A stretch of DNA of 64,000 nucleotides, taken from Pedobacter terrae (lineage in GTDB: Bacteria > Bacteroidota > Bacteroidia > Sphingobacteriales > Sphingobacteriaceae). The translations under genes and the position numbers were made by a program. This document shows positions 26,488-34,112 of the stretch, piece after piece. A model generated the notes under the pieces. That model was given only the letters and a program-made list of their open reading frames with translations. It was not told where the DNA came from and ran no database searches. Location: assembly GCF_900100705.1 (NCBI RefSeq), contig NZ_FNCH01000001.1:509163-573162 (forward strand), written 5' to 3'. Position 1 is the first letter of the stretch, and the number at the start of each line of letters is the position of its first letter.

Positions 26488-27639
26488 TTATTTCGAGAAC
26501 TTATAAGTTGTACTGGTTTTATAGGTTTCGCCCGGTTTAAGTACGGTTGAAGCAAAATTAGGATGGTTTGGTGCATCTGGGAAATGTTGTGTTTCTAAAC
26601 AGAAAGCCGAACGGTGCGGGTAAGATTTACCACCTTTACCATCTTTATCAGCGCCTGTTAAGAAATTGCCACTATAAAATTGTAGGCCTGGCTCGGTAGT
26701 AATAACGGATAAAACAATACCTGTTTTTGGGCTTTTAACTACAGCAACAGGTGTTTTACCATCATGATGGGTTAAAGCAAAGTTATGGTCGTAACCTTTA
26801 CCAAATTTCAACTGTTCATCCTTATCGCCAATCTGTTTGCCAATCAATTTTGCTTTATTAAAATCGAAAGCAGTACCTGCAACAGGTTGTAATTTTCCAG
26901 TCGGGATTAATGTTGAGTCGACCGGCGTATAAGTGTTGGCATCAATCATCAGTTCGTGATCCAAAATTGTACTGTCACCTTCGCCGTTTAAGTTAAAATA
27001 AGCGTGATTGGTTAGATTTACAATAGTTGTTTTATCTGTAGTGGCTTCATAATCAATTTGCAGTGAATTGTCGTCAGTTAAAGTATAAATCACCTTAACA
27101 TCCAATTTGCCAGGATAACCTGCTTCACCGTCATTAGAAACATAGGTCAACTCCAGTTTTGTGCTATCCAGTTGTTTGGCATCCCATACTTTGCCAAAAA
27201 AGCCATCAGTACCACCATGTAAGGTATTAACCCCATCGTTAAGCTGCAGCTGGTATTCTTTTCCTTCTAAAGTAAATTTGCCTTTGCCAATACGGTTTCC
27301 GTAGCGGCCAATCAGGGCGCCAAAAAACGGTTCGCCTTTTTTACGGTAAGCACCTACACTATCATAGCCCAGCACTACATCCGTTAGTTTATTGCTTTTA
27401 TCGGGCACCAGCAATGAAACTATCCTTCCACCGTAATTGGTAATCGATACCGAAGCTCCCTGTTTGTTTTTCAACGTATAAAGTTTAACTGCTTTACCAT
27501 CAATGGTGGTGTTGTATTTTAATGAGTCTTGCTGTGTGCTGCTTGTTGCACCTTTATCGGCTTTAGGGTTACAGGCGTTAAAAGCAAGGGCTAAACATAA
27601 GGTAGCCAGTGGTAATGCCTTAAGAAATGGTTTTTTCAT
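26488..27639 (-). CDS. galM: Aldose 1-epimerase (GalM), lipoprotein
   Basis: A mutarotase of 383 residues exported as a lipoprotein: signal MKKPFLKALPL...AFNAC with the lipid Cys at residue 23. Family motifs are GRYGNRIGKG, NDGVNTLHGG, the catalytic His in NLTNHAYFNL, YDHNF and a Glu expected near the C-terminus (FCLETQHFPD). It interconverts anomers of aldoses such as glucose, galactose or arabinose in the periplasm or on the cell surface. It is transcribed away from the HAD/Nudix pair and has its own terminator. Confidence 0.93.
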   Translation of the reverse strand: MKKPFLKALPLATLCLALAFNACNPKADKGATSSTQQDSLKYNTTIDGKAVKLYTLKNKQGASVSITNYGGRIVSLLVPDKSNKLTDVVLGYDSVGAYRKKGEPFFGALIGRYGNRIGKGKFTLEGKEYQLQLNDGVNTLHGGTDGFFGKVWDAKQLDSTKLELTYVSNDGEAGYPGKLDVKVIYTLTDDNSLQIDYEATTDKTTIVNLTNHAYFNLNGEGDSTILDHELMIDANTYTPVDSTLIPTGKLQPVAGTAFDFNKAKLIGKQIGDKDEQLKFGKGYDHNFALTHHDGKTPVAVVKSPKTGIVLSVITTEPGLQFYSGNFLTGADKDGKGGKSYPHRSAFCLETQHFPDAPNHPNFASTVLKPGETYKTSTTYKFSK

Positions 27640-27840
27640 CAGTTATTATTTTTTTAAGTTGATGAAGCGATCGTGATTTTTACTTAGCAAAACTCCTGAT
27701 GCTTTCATATAGATTTATTTTTGGTTCCAGCTAAAGTAGTAAAAAATAATTAACGTCAGGTTAACGATTATCATATTATTTCTGTTAATATTGATCCTCA
27801 TTCCTTACATCAAAAAAAAATCACATAATTTAGCAAGCAT
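27640..27840. promoter_or_regulatory. Divergent promoter region galM / HAD-araR
   Basis: About 200 AT-rich bases between divergent start codons. taattaacgt at 27747-27756 is the inverse of a word upstream of araB, and ttaacg is repeated at 27750-27766. It could hold sites for the Nudix-fold regulator encoded downstream. Confidence 0.3.
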
Positions 27841-28512
27841 ATGCGCGATTTAAATTTCAGCCCTAAAGCTTTTCTCTTCGATTTAAACGGAACCATGATC
27901 GACGACATGGAGTATCATACCCTGGCCTGGTACGGTATCATGACCGAAGATTTAGGTGCAGACCTGGATTATGCAAGTGTGAAAAAAGAAATGTATGGTA
28001 AAAATCACGAAGTGCTGGAGCGCGTTTTTGGTAAAGATAAATTCAGTCCTGAAGAAATAGAACGTCTTTCAGTAGATAAGGAAAAGCGCTACCAGGCAGG
28101 TTATTTACCGCATTTGTCTTTAATTGCTGGGTTGGACAACTTTTTGGAGCGCTCTAAGGCTGCAAAGATTCCGATGGCCATTGGCTCGGCAGCTATTCCT
28201 TTTAATATTGATTTCGTGGTAGATGGTTTAAACATCCGCCATTACCTGGAAGCAATTGTAAGTGCAGACGATGTGCAACTGAGTAAACCCGATCCGGAAA
28301 CCTTTTTAAACGCTGCAGCTGCACTTGGTGTTGCACCGGCCGATTGCCTGGTTTTTGAAGATGCCCCTAAGGGTGTAGAATCAGCTTTGAACGCAGGCAT
28401 GCAATGCCTTGTATTAACCACTACGCACACTCTTAAAGAATTTGACGGTTATCCAAATATTTTGGGCTATATTAACGATTACAACGATACTAAATTAAAT
28501 CTGCTTTTTTAA
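27841..28512 (+). CDS. HAD-IA sugar-phosphatase / beta-phosphoglucomutase-like
   Basis: A 223-residue HAD hydrolase with a helical cap between residues 20 and 90. Motif I reads FDLNGTM: the nucleophile Asp is there but the second acidic residue is Asn, where most phosphatases and mutases have Asp. Motif II is GSAA, motif III Lys in SKPDP, motif IV FEDAPKG. It may act slowly or hold a sugar phosphate. It is 2 bases upstream of the Nudix-fold regulator gene, hinting at a role in pentose phosphate balance. Confidence 0.82.
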   Translation: MRDLNFSPKAFLFDLNGTMIDDMEYHTLAWYGIMTEDLGADLDYASVKKEMYGKNHEVLERVFGKDKFSPEEIERLSVDKEKRYQAGYLPHLSLIAGLDNFLERSKAAKIPMAIGSAAIPFNIDFVVDGLNIRHYLEAIVSADDVQLSKPDPETFLNAAAALGVAPADCLVFEDAPKGVESALNAGMQCLVLTTTHTLKEFDGYPNILGYINDYNDTKLNLLF

Positions 28513-28514
28513 AC

Positions 28515-29213
28515 ATGGGAAAATATTTAAATCAAAAACCTGTACTGGTCGCTGTTGACTGCATTATTTTTGGTTACGACGGTGAGCAATTGAAACTTTT
28601 GGTTATTAAACGGGCCATCGAGCCAATAAAAGATCAGTGGAGTTTGATGGGCGGTTTTATCGGCGAAAATGAAAATCTGGATGGCGCCGCGAAACGGATC
28701 CTCCTGGAGCTTACCGGCCTGCATGACGTATATTTAGAGCAGCTGCACGCTTACGGTAGTCCCGACCGCGATCCGATTGAACGTACGGTATCGGTAGTAT
28801 ATTTTGCCCTGATTGATATTAATAAATACAGCAAGCAGATTAATGATCAATATCATGCCGAATGGTTTAAGGTTAAAGAGGTACCAGAACTGATTTTTGA
28901 TCATAACGATATGGTTAAAGCAGCGATGGATAAAATCCGCTACCAGGCTGCCCTCCACCCTGTTTTGTTTGAGTTATTACCAAAACGTTTTACCATACCA
29001 CAATTGCAGGCTTTATATGAACAGGTTTACGATGCCCCAATTGATAACCGCAACTTTATCCGTAAAATAACGGCCAGTGGTTTGCTTATCAAACAAAATG
29101 AAAAAGATAAATCGAGTTCCAGACGTGGTGCTTTCTACTTTAAGCTCGATAAAAATAAACATAAAGCGCAGTTTCAGTCGTTTTTGAACTTTATACCCAA
29201 AGGAGCTAAATAA
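28515..29213 (+). CDS. Nudix-fold winged-helix regulator, AraR-like
   Basis: An N-terminal Nudix domain (about 8-150) and a C-terminal winged helix (about 155-232, with FTIPQLQALYEQVY and NFIRKI) match the NrtR/AraR group. In Bacteroides, AraR of this type controls L-arabinose use and binds arabinose rather than hydrolysing nucleotides. The Nudix box here (47-69) has Ile62 and Leu66 at two of the normal Glu positions of REUxEE, so metal-dependent hydrolysis should be lost. With araBDA 11 kb upstream in the same window and galM next door, an arabinose regulator is the best reading. Confidence 0.82.
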   Translation: MGKYLNQKPVLVAVDCIIFGYDGEQLKLLVIKRAIEPIKDQWSLMGGFIGENENLDGAAKRILLELTGLHDVYLEQLHAYGSPDRDPIERTVSVVYFALIDINKYSKQINDQYHAEWFKVKEVPELIFDHNDMVKAAMDKIRYQAALHPVLFELLPKRFTIPQLQALYEQVYDAPIDNRNFIRKITASGLLIKQNEKDKSSSRRGAFYFKLDKNKHKAQFQSFLNFIPKGAK

Positions 29214-29367
29214 GAAATTTCAGTTTTATTAACCGTCATTTTGCTATTTGATAATTTTTATTTAAAAAGGAAAAAAATATTTTCTGACTTAGCATTTTTA
29301 AAATCAAGGGATTACAAATATATCACCTAATTTTAACGCTAAAGACCAAAAACATTTTATAAAAACA

Positions 29368-29398
29368 TTTGCAAAGAAAGGATTTATCTCTATATTTG
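29368..29398 (+). promoter_or_regulatory. Promoter of tRNA-Lys copy 2
   Basis: TTTG at 29368-29371, 19 bp, TATATTTG at 29391-29398. Same layout as the promoter of copy 1. Confidence 0.7.
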
Positions 29399-29421
29399 CA
29401 CCTCCTTAAACAAAAGGAAAT

Positions 29422-29494
29422 GATTCCGTAGCTCAGCTGGTAGAGCATTACACTTTTAATGTAGTGGTCCTGGGTTCGAATCCCAGCGGGATCA
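29422..29494 (+). tRNA. tRNA-Lys (anticodon TTT), island 2 insertion site
   Basis: Identical over 73 bases to the copy at 1718-1790. Anticodon TTT is at 29455-29457. The 3' end from 29479 is the attachment core of island 2 and of the decayed copies downstream. Confidence 0.97.
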
Positions 29495-29517
29495 CACCAA
29501 AGACTATCAAAACGTAT

Positions 29518-29551
29518 AAAACCCTGCAATCGCACGATTAGCAGGGTTTTT
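29518..29551 (+). terminator. Rho-independent terminator after tRNA-Lys copy 2
   Basis: aaaaccctgc pairs with gcagggtttt, with a 13-base loop and continuing T run. Confidence 0.82.
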
Positions 29552-29596
29552 GCTTTTAGGGAATTGCCAAAAATCGCATGAATTCACAAAACTTTG

Positions 29597-29645
29597 GTGA
29601 GTGATTCGGTGAGTAAGGCAAAACGGTTAAATTGACTCACCGAAT
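29597..29645. repeat. Integrase-proximal repeats of island 2
   Basis: gtgagtgattcggtgagt (29597-29614) is shared with island 1. Its part attcggtgagt (29604-29614) recurs inverted at 29635-29645. It may serve as integrase arm sites or an operator. Confidence 0.55.
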
Positions 29646-29688
29646 GGTATATAACCATCTATTGAACAGGTTGTTATAAACTGAACAT

Positions 29689-29720
29689 CTTGTGTAGATT
29701 TAGTTGCAAAGCTATATTTG
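29689..29720 (+). promoter_or_regulatory. Integrase promoter
   Basis: CTTG at 29689-29692, 20 bp, TATATTTG at 29713-29720, 22 bp before the integrase ATG. Confidence 0.6.
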
Positions 29721-29742
29721 TTTCACCTTTAATCGTTAGATT

Positions 29743-30960
29743 ATGAAGACCAATTTTAGCCTGCTTTTCTATCTGAAAAAGCAAAAGAACTATGTGAGTG
29801 GAAATGTGCCTATCTACATGAGGATTACCGTAGAGGGAAATCGTGCAGAGATGGCCACCAATCGGGACTGCGATCCCAAAAGATGGAATGCCAAGGGCGG
29901 CCGAGCCATCGGCTCAAAAGAAGAGATCAAGGTGTTGAACACCCATCTTGACCAATTGCAGAATGCAGTCTATTATGCCCATCAACGTGTTTTCGATATG
30001 GGTTTGCCGATTACCGCCGATACCATCAAATCAAGTTATCTAGGTACGCTTATTAATTCACATACCCTATTGGAAGCGGTTGCCGATCATAATTTAAAGA
30101 TGGAACAGCTTGTAGGTAAAGATTATGTGCGTGGCACATTGAACCGTTATAAAGTTTTGGAAAGACACCTTAAGGTTTTTATCCCTTTGAAATATGGTGT
30201 AGCCGATATGGACATTAGAACTATCGACCAAGCATTTCTCAACGGATTTGATCATTACCTAAGGTCTGATAAGAACTGCGCGAATAATTATGTGGTAAAA
30301 AACATCAAAAACCTCGGGAAAATCCTTCGCATCTGTATGGAGAATGAATGGATAGATAAATCACCATTTACAGCTTATAAAGGCAAAACGAAGAATGTTG
30401 ACCGCTTTTATCTGAACAAAGAGGAATTGGCTCATATCGCGGGAAAAGAGTTTTTATCTGAGAGATTGAAGCAGGTAAGAGATGTTTTTATCTTCTGCTG
30501 TTTTACTGGTTTGGCTTATGTCGATGTCTTCAAACTGAAACAGGAGAATATCAGAAAGGGAATTGATGGCGACCGATGGATCTTTACCAATAGGCAGAAA
30601 ACCAAAACAAGATCGTCGGTTCCGCTACTGTCAACAGCCGTTGAGATTGTCGACAGGTACGCAACCAACAAAGTTTGCCTTAATAAAGGCTTGCTTCTTC
30701 CTGTTCCCAGCAACCAAAAGATGAACGAATACCTTAAAGAAATTGCTGACCTGTGCGGAATTGAGAAAAAACTTACCTCACACATTGCCCGCCATACTTT
30801 TGCGACCACGGTTACCCTGTTGAACGGTGTACCAATAGAGAGCGTTTCAAAAATGCTTGGACACACCAATATCAGGACTACACAGCATTATGCTAAGATT
30901 TTGGATATCAAGGTAAGCGAAGACATGGCAGTGCTAAAGAAAAAGTTAGCTATGATATAA
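29743..30960 (+). CDS. Tyrosine recombinase/integrase of island 2
   Basis: A 405-residue integrase of the Bacteroidota type: arm-binding domain (about 1-105), SAM-like core-binding domain (about 110-210) and catalytic domain (about 220-400). Catalytic residues seen are Lys in KTKTRSSVP, H347-x-x-R350, His374 in LGH and Tyr383. The first Arg of the usual set is absent: the box reads TGLAYVD with Ala258, as in IntDOT-related enzymes. It stands next to the tRNA-Lys gene it targets. Its N-terminus is the homologue of the broken integrase at 2039. Confidence 0.95.
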   Translation: MKTNFSLLFYLKKQKNYVSGNVPIYMRITVEGNRAEMATNRDCDPKRWNAKGGRAIGSKEEIKVLNTHLDQLQNAVYYAHQRVFDMGLPITADTIKSSYLGTLINSHTLLEAVADHNLKMEQLVGKDYVRGTLNRYKVLERHLKVFIPLKYGVADMDIRTIDQAFLNGFDHYLRSDKNCANNYVVKNIKNLGKILRICMENEWIDKSPFTAYKGKTKNVDRFYLNKEELAHIAGKEFLSERLKQVRDVFIFCCFTGLAYVDVFKLKQENIRKGIDGDRWIFTNRQKTKTRSSVPLLSTAVEIVDRYATNKVCLNKGLLLPVPSNQKMNEYLKEIADLCGIEKKLTSHIARHTFATTVTLLNGVPIESVSKMLGHTNIRTTQHYAKILDIKVSEDMAVLKKKLAMI

Positions 30961-31040
30961 ATCAATAAATTTAATAATCACAGCCAACTGACAAATATTT
31001 AAAAATATTAGGCATTAATTCCTGTTTTGATTAGATTTGT

Positions 31041-31544
31041 ATGATGTTAAAGGAATTGAACAAAAGAGTAATCGTTGTGCACTGGAAAAGATTTGCCAGT
31101 ACAGATATCGATGTGTTTTCAAGCCTCAAGGGATTTTGCGACAGCTACCCAACCTATAACTATCATACATTGAACAACTATCTTTCGAAAAAAAAGGTTC
31201 CATTCGAAAACGATGAAATCAAAATTGAAAGACATCCACTGATACAAAAGGTCAGAAGACCAGACCTTCCAAAGGTACTGTTCTGGGACTTTGATTTCGA
31301 GAAACTGGACTGGAGCAGGAGTTACAAAACGGTTATCGAACGGGTGCTTGATAAAGGCAATACAATGGATTGGGAGGAGATGATCAGGTTTTATGGTAGA
31401 GAAAACGTAATCCGAGCCCTCAAAGAAGACATCACCTATCTTTCTGATATGACCATGGAGGCCGTTTGTAAATATTTTCAGTTGGAAAAAGAAAAACTCA
31501 GATGTTACACAAAGAAACAGTTACACCAGGGACACTGGATCTAA
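31041..31544 (+). CDS. DUF6922-type protein, partner of AbiEii-like toxin
   Basis: A 167-residue protein with the DUF6922 core (about 75-125: LPKVLFWDFDFEKLDW, then FYGRENVIRAL). Proteins of this sort commonly precede nucleotidyltransferases of the AbiEii group in Bacteroidota. The end overlaps the next gene by 43 bases, so the two are coupled. By analogy with type IV abortive-infection pairs it would be the antitoxin or adaptor. The N-terminal 70 residues look like a small helical DNA-binding module (TLNNYLSKKKVPFE). No catalytic motif is seen. Confidence 0.75.
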   Translation: MMLKELNKRVIVVHWKRFASTDIDVFSSLKGFCDSYPTYNYHTLNNYLSKKKVPFENDEIKIERHPLIQKVRRPDLPKVLFWDFDFEKLDWSRSYKTVIERVLDKGNTMDWEEMIRFYGRENVIRALKEDITYLSDMTMEAVCKYFQLEKEKLRCYTKKQLHQGHWI

Positions 31545-32251
31545 TCCAGACACTGATGCAAGACCATCAGCTCAATTCCTTTTACCTTGTAGGTGGTACC
31601 GCACTATCTTTAAGGATCGGACACAGGGAATCCATAGATATCGACCTTTTCAGCTCTTCGGATTTTGATGGTGATGGACTCGCCGTACACTTAAGGAACA
31701 GCTATGGCGCAGATGTAAAACGCCACAAGGGCAACTATGTAAGTGGTAGTATTGGCGAAGTTGATTTTGATTTTATCTCGCACAAGTATCCATCTATCAG
31801 ACCAATAGAAACCATTGAAGGCATAAGGATGATGTCCAATCAGGACATATCGGCCATGAAGATCAATGCAATTGTAAATAGCGGGCAAAGGATCAAGGAT
31901 TTTATCGATATGCATTACCTGTTAATGGAAATGCCTTTGAATGAAATATTGGATTACTACTGCCAGAAATACCCAAATGTCGACCCTAACACTGCTAAGT
32001 CGTCTCTAATGTACCATAACGATATCGACTTTAATGTTCCAGTAAAACTGATAGACGGAAAGCTAAAATGGCAGGATGTGCAGAAAAGTATTTTAAAGGC
32101 AGTACGTGAATACACAAGTCTACTAGAAAGCAGGGAATTGTACCGTAAGCTTCAGGAAACAAAAAACACCCATCTTCTGCATATACTCTTTGGCATGTTC
32201 CAACATGACCTTATCGGTCAGTTTGGGCAGGTCTTCCCTACTCCAACTTAA
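31502..32251 (+). CDS. AbiEii/AbiGii-type nucleotidyltransferase (toxin), altered C-terminus
   Basis: The nucleotidyltransferase motif reads VGGTALSLRIGHRESIDIDLF, split here as GGTALSLRIG (31-40) and the metal Asp pair 46/48. A second conserved part is NAIVNSGQRIKDFIDMHYLL. AbiEii enzymes transfer nucleotides to tRNA or other targets and cause growth arrest after phage attack. The last 30-40 residues lie in sequence that is antisense to the truncated relaxase gene, so the natural end has probably been replaced at a deletion joint near 32165. Activity may persist as the catalytic part is whole. Confidence 0.8.
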   Translation: MLHKETVTPGTLDLIQTLMQDHQLNSFYLVGGTALSLRIGHRESIDIDLFSSSDFDGDGLAVHLRNSYGADVKRHKGNYVSGSIGEVDFDFISHKYPSIRPIETIEGIRMMSNQDISAMKINAIVNSGQRIKDFIDMHYLLMEMPLNEILDYYCQKYPNVDPNTAKSSLMYHNDIDFNVPVKLIDGKLKWQDVQKSILKAVREYTSLLESRELYRKLQETKNTHLLHILFGMFQHDLIGQFGQVFPTPT

Positions 32252-32437
32252 AACCAGATGCCTAACCGCCTTGCCCATTTCCGGCCTCATTTTTCTTTGC
32301 AGGTTAAAATCATTGGTTAGCGTGGTGGCGTTCTGCATCCTTACACCCTCGGCAAAAAGAATTTTTGCTTCGGGCTTATCCACGATGTAGCGGATACAGC
32401 CCCCGAAGCTTCTTCCTGTAATTGGTTTACCGATCAT
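32123..32437 (-). pseudogene. Truncated MobA-type relaxase (N-terminal part)
   Basis: The first about 90 residues match the start of Bacteroidota relaxases (MIGKPITGRSFGGCIRYI..., then a conserved HLVLSWSREDLPKLTD). The catalytic His cluster region that should follow is missing: after EYMQKMGV (near 32165) the frame reads through unrelated DNA antisense to the AbiEii gene and stops. This marks a deletion joint. The ATG overlaps MobC by 11 bases, as in intact mob modules. Confidence 0.82.
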
Positions 32438-32804
32438 GGCTGTTGAGTTTGGTTAATAATTCTTCGATCTGCCTGATCAGCGCCTGGCATTTTAAAGCCA
32501 GCGTAGGCAAGCCTTCCACATGGGCAAGGTGGGTCAACTGGTTGAGGTTATTCGCCATTCCTGCTAACATCCTGAACCATCCGCTTTCCTCGGGGGTAAA
32601 GCGGGGGAAAACCCTGGCACTCTTTGCCGCTCTGCGGAACCATTCACTTGGTTTCAGCCCTGCATTTTTCGCCCGTTGCCCTATCAGTTGTTTTTCTGTA
32701 GGGGTTAACCGGATCATGAGCAGATCACTACGGCTGATCTTTTTTTTAGGTCTGCCAGGTACCCTTTTTTTCTTTAGTTCACTATTGGCTGTCGCTGTTT
32801 TCAT
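32427..32804 (-). CDS. MobC-like relaxosome accessory protein
   Basis: A 125-residue basic protein with an RHH-type N-terminal DNA-binding part (RPKKKISRSDLLMIRLT, split RPKKK and SDLLMIRLT) and the MobC segment KPSEWFRRAA and a helical tail with MLAGMANNLNQL. Such proteins help the relaxase bind and open oriT. It precedes the relaxase remnant with an 11-base overlap. Appears intact, so it could act in trans with a related relaxase. Confidence 0.85.
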   Translation of the reverse strand: MKTATANSELKKKRVPGRPKKKISRSDLLMIRLTPTEKQLIGQRAKNAGLKPSEWFRRAAKSARVFPRFTPEESGWFRMLAGMANNLNQLTHLAHVEGLPTLALKCQALIRQIEELLTKLNSHDR

Positions 32805-32865
32805 CCGCTATTTTCCTTTCAAAATCTGTGGTAGATCCTTTCTTAATTCCTTTTTTTAACCGACC

Positions 32866-32945
32866 AACGGGAGCGAGTCCGGGGCATCCCTTTAGGGTGA
32901 ATCCGGGTTTTTGTATAGGAAAAACATTAACTCGCTCCCTACAAA
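32866..32945. other. Candidate origin of transfer (oriT)
   Basis: Upstream of mobC a 10-bp inverted repeat gggagcgagt / actcgctccc (32869-32878, 32930-32939) encloses a second small palindrome ccctttaggg (32888-32897). Position and structure fit an oriT; the nick site cannot be read. The surrounding 32805-33078 holds no gene apart from these repeats and a gccggga/tcccggc hairpin near 33040. Confidence 0.5.
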
Positions 32946-33078
32946 GCGCATAAGTTTGACGTGCTAAAAGCTTCGGCAAATCTTAGCGGTTTCCATGCCC
33001 TGATGGCTCCTGTAAGGGGCGTCAGGACTCAAACTTCGCCGGGATTTCCCGGCTCCTTTTTTTGATCTGCTGCCCTAA

Positions 33079-33384
33079 TCAACCGGGTGGCCAGTAAACC
33101 AGGCTGCCCCTGATCGGGTGGTAAGATGGCTGGTAGCGTATGTAACCAAATGCATCTAGTTCTTTGATGCATTTGTGGTATGTGGCAATTGATGCAATCC
33201 GGCTATAGGCCATCAGCTTTTTGCGGGTAACGGCAAAGGGACTGGCAAATCCGCCATGATGCCAGCAGACAAAAAGTGCGGCAAACAGGCTGACATGGGT
33301 GGCCAACATCCGGCTGTCTGCCGCCATGCGCCTGATCAGTTTGCTGTAGTCCGCCGTCTTGTTATGGATGCCTGTTTCTGTCAT
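33079..33384 (-). CDS. Small winged-helix-like protein of mobile elements
   Basis: A 101-residue protein of a type that recurs beside mob genes in Bacteroidota elements. It has a helical region LFAALFVCWHHGGF, then FAVTRKKLMAYSRIASIATYHKCIKEL, a likely winged helix in which the recognition helix follows 'SIATYHKC', and a wing ending SYHPIRGSLVYW. This plan resembles replication-initiator or regulator domains. Overlaps the next gene (33381) by 4 bases. Exact role unknown. Confidence 0.7.
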   Translation of the reverse strand: MTETGIHNKTADYSKLIRRMAADSRMLATHVSLFAALFVCWHHGGFASPFAVTRKKLMAYSRIASIATYHKCIKELDAFGYIRYQPSYHPIRGSLVYWPPG

Positions 33385-33644
33385 TGGTTACCTCCCTCTA
33401 GTAACCTGGTAATGTCTTCCAGTTTGTAATACATCATGCCTCCAATCTTTGTAAATCGTAGCGTACCGTTAATGCGCAGGTTTTGCAGGGTTCCCGGTGA
33501 GATGTTCAGCAGCTTGCGCACTTCGGCGCTTTTTAGCCATTGTTTACTTTGCCTGTCTTCCGGTTTAATGAGCTGCCTGATCTCGGCCAGCATTTCAGTC
33601 TTTAACTGTTTTAAATCTTCCTTAGTGATGATCTCCACGTGCAT
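33381..33644 (-). CDS. Helix-turn-helix (excisionase/MerR-like) protein
   Basis: An 87-residue protein. The N-terminal half is a short coiled helix and the C-terminal half a HTH_17-type domain: WLKSAEVRKLLNISPGTLQN for the helices and MMYYKLEDITRLL for the wing. Such small proteins act as directionality factors or local regulators in integrative elements. Overlaps the winged-helix gene by 4 bases and lies 18 bases after another HTH gene. Confidence 0.82.
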   Translation of the reverse strand: MHVEIITKEDLKQLKTEMLAEIRQLIKPEDRQSKQWLKSAEVRKLLNISPGTLQNLRINGTLRFTKIGGMMYYKLEDITRLLEGGNQ

Positions 33645-33662
33645 AATAATTCCCTCCTTAAA

Positions 33663-33935
33663 TTAATCTGTAATGTCTTGTTGCATGATTTTAAGCACTT
33701 CGCTTTTTTTGAAATACACACGCCTGTGCAGGCGTAAAAAGGGCAGCCCCTTTTTCATCCATTCGGAAAGAGTAACCAGAGAAACGCCTAATTCGCCTGC
33801 TAGTTCCTGTTTGGACAATAGGCGTTCTTCCTGTTCCTGCCTGGAACTGCCGCCCGTTTTAAAATGCTCTTGTAATTCTGCCCGCAATGCATCCCGGATG
33901 CACTGGCTAAGGGCTTGTTCATTGATAATCTCCAT
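33663..33935 (-). CDS. Helix-turn-helix (excisionase-like) protein
   Basis: A 90-residue protein with a HTH domain at about 38-88: LLSKQELAGELGVSLVTLSE, then LPFLRLHRRVYFKKSEVLK. Related in plan to the next gene. Likely excisionase or regulator. First gene of a minus-strand set that runs through to the relaxase remnant. Confidence 0.82.
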   Translation of the reverse strand: MEIINEQALSQCIRDALRAELQEHFKTGGSSRQEQEERLLSKQELAGELGVSLVTLSEWMKKGLPFLRLHRRVYFKKSEVLKIMQQDITD

Positions 33936-34112
33936 AGCCTTTGTTTTGGGACAAAAGAATGCTATGGAAATGGCTTACCTGTACCATAAAGATTTTTATG
34001 GTAACTTGAGGATGTTTAAATTAAGTTGGTATTCAATCGCAATAAACTTAATATCAAATTGATACGATTTTAAAGTATAAAAGATTTACGATCATCTATG
34101 AATGCTTTTTTC

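Noticed and set aside
32867..32940. Inverted repeat before mobC as a terminator
   Set aside because: The loop is about 50 bases and no T run follows on either strand; an oriT fits better.
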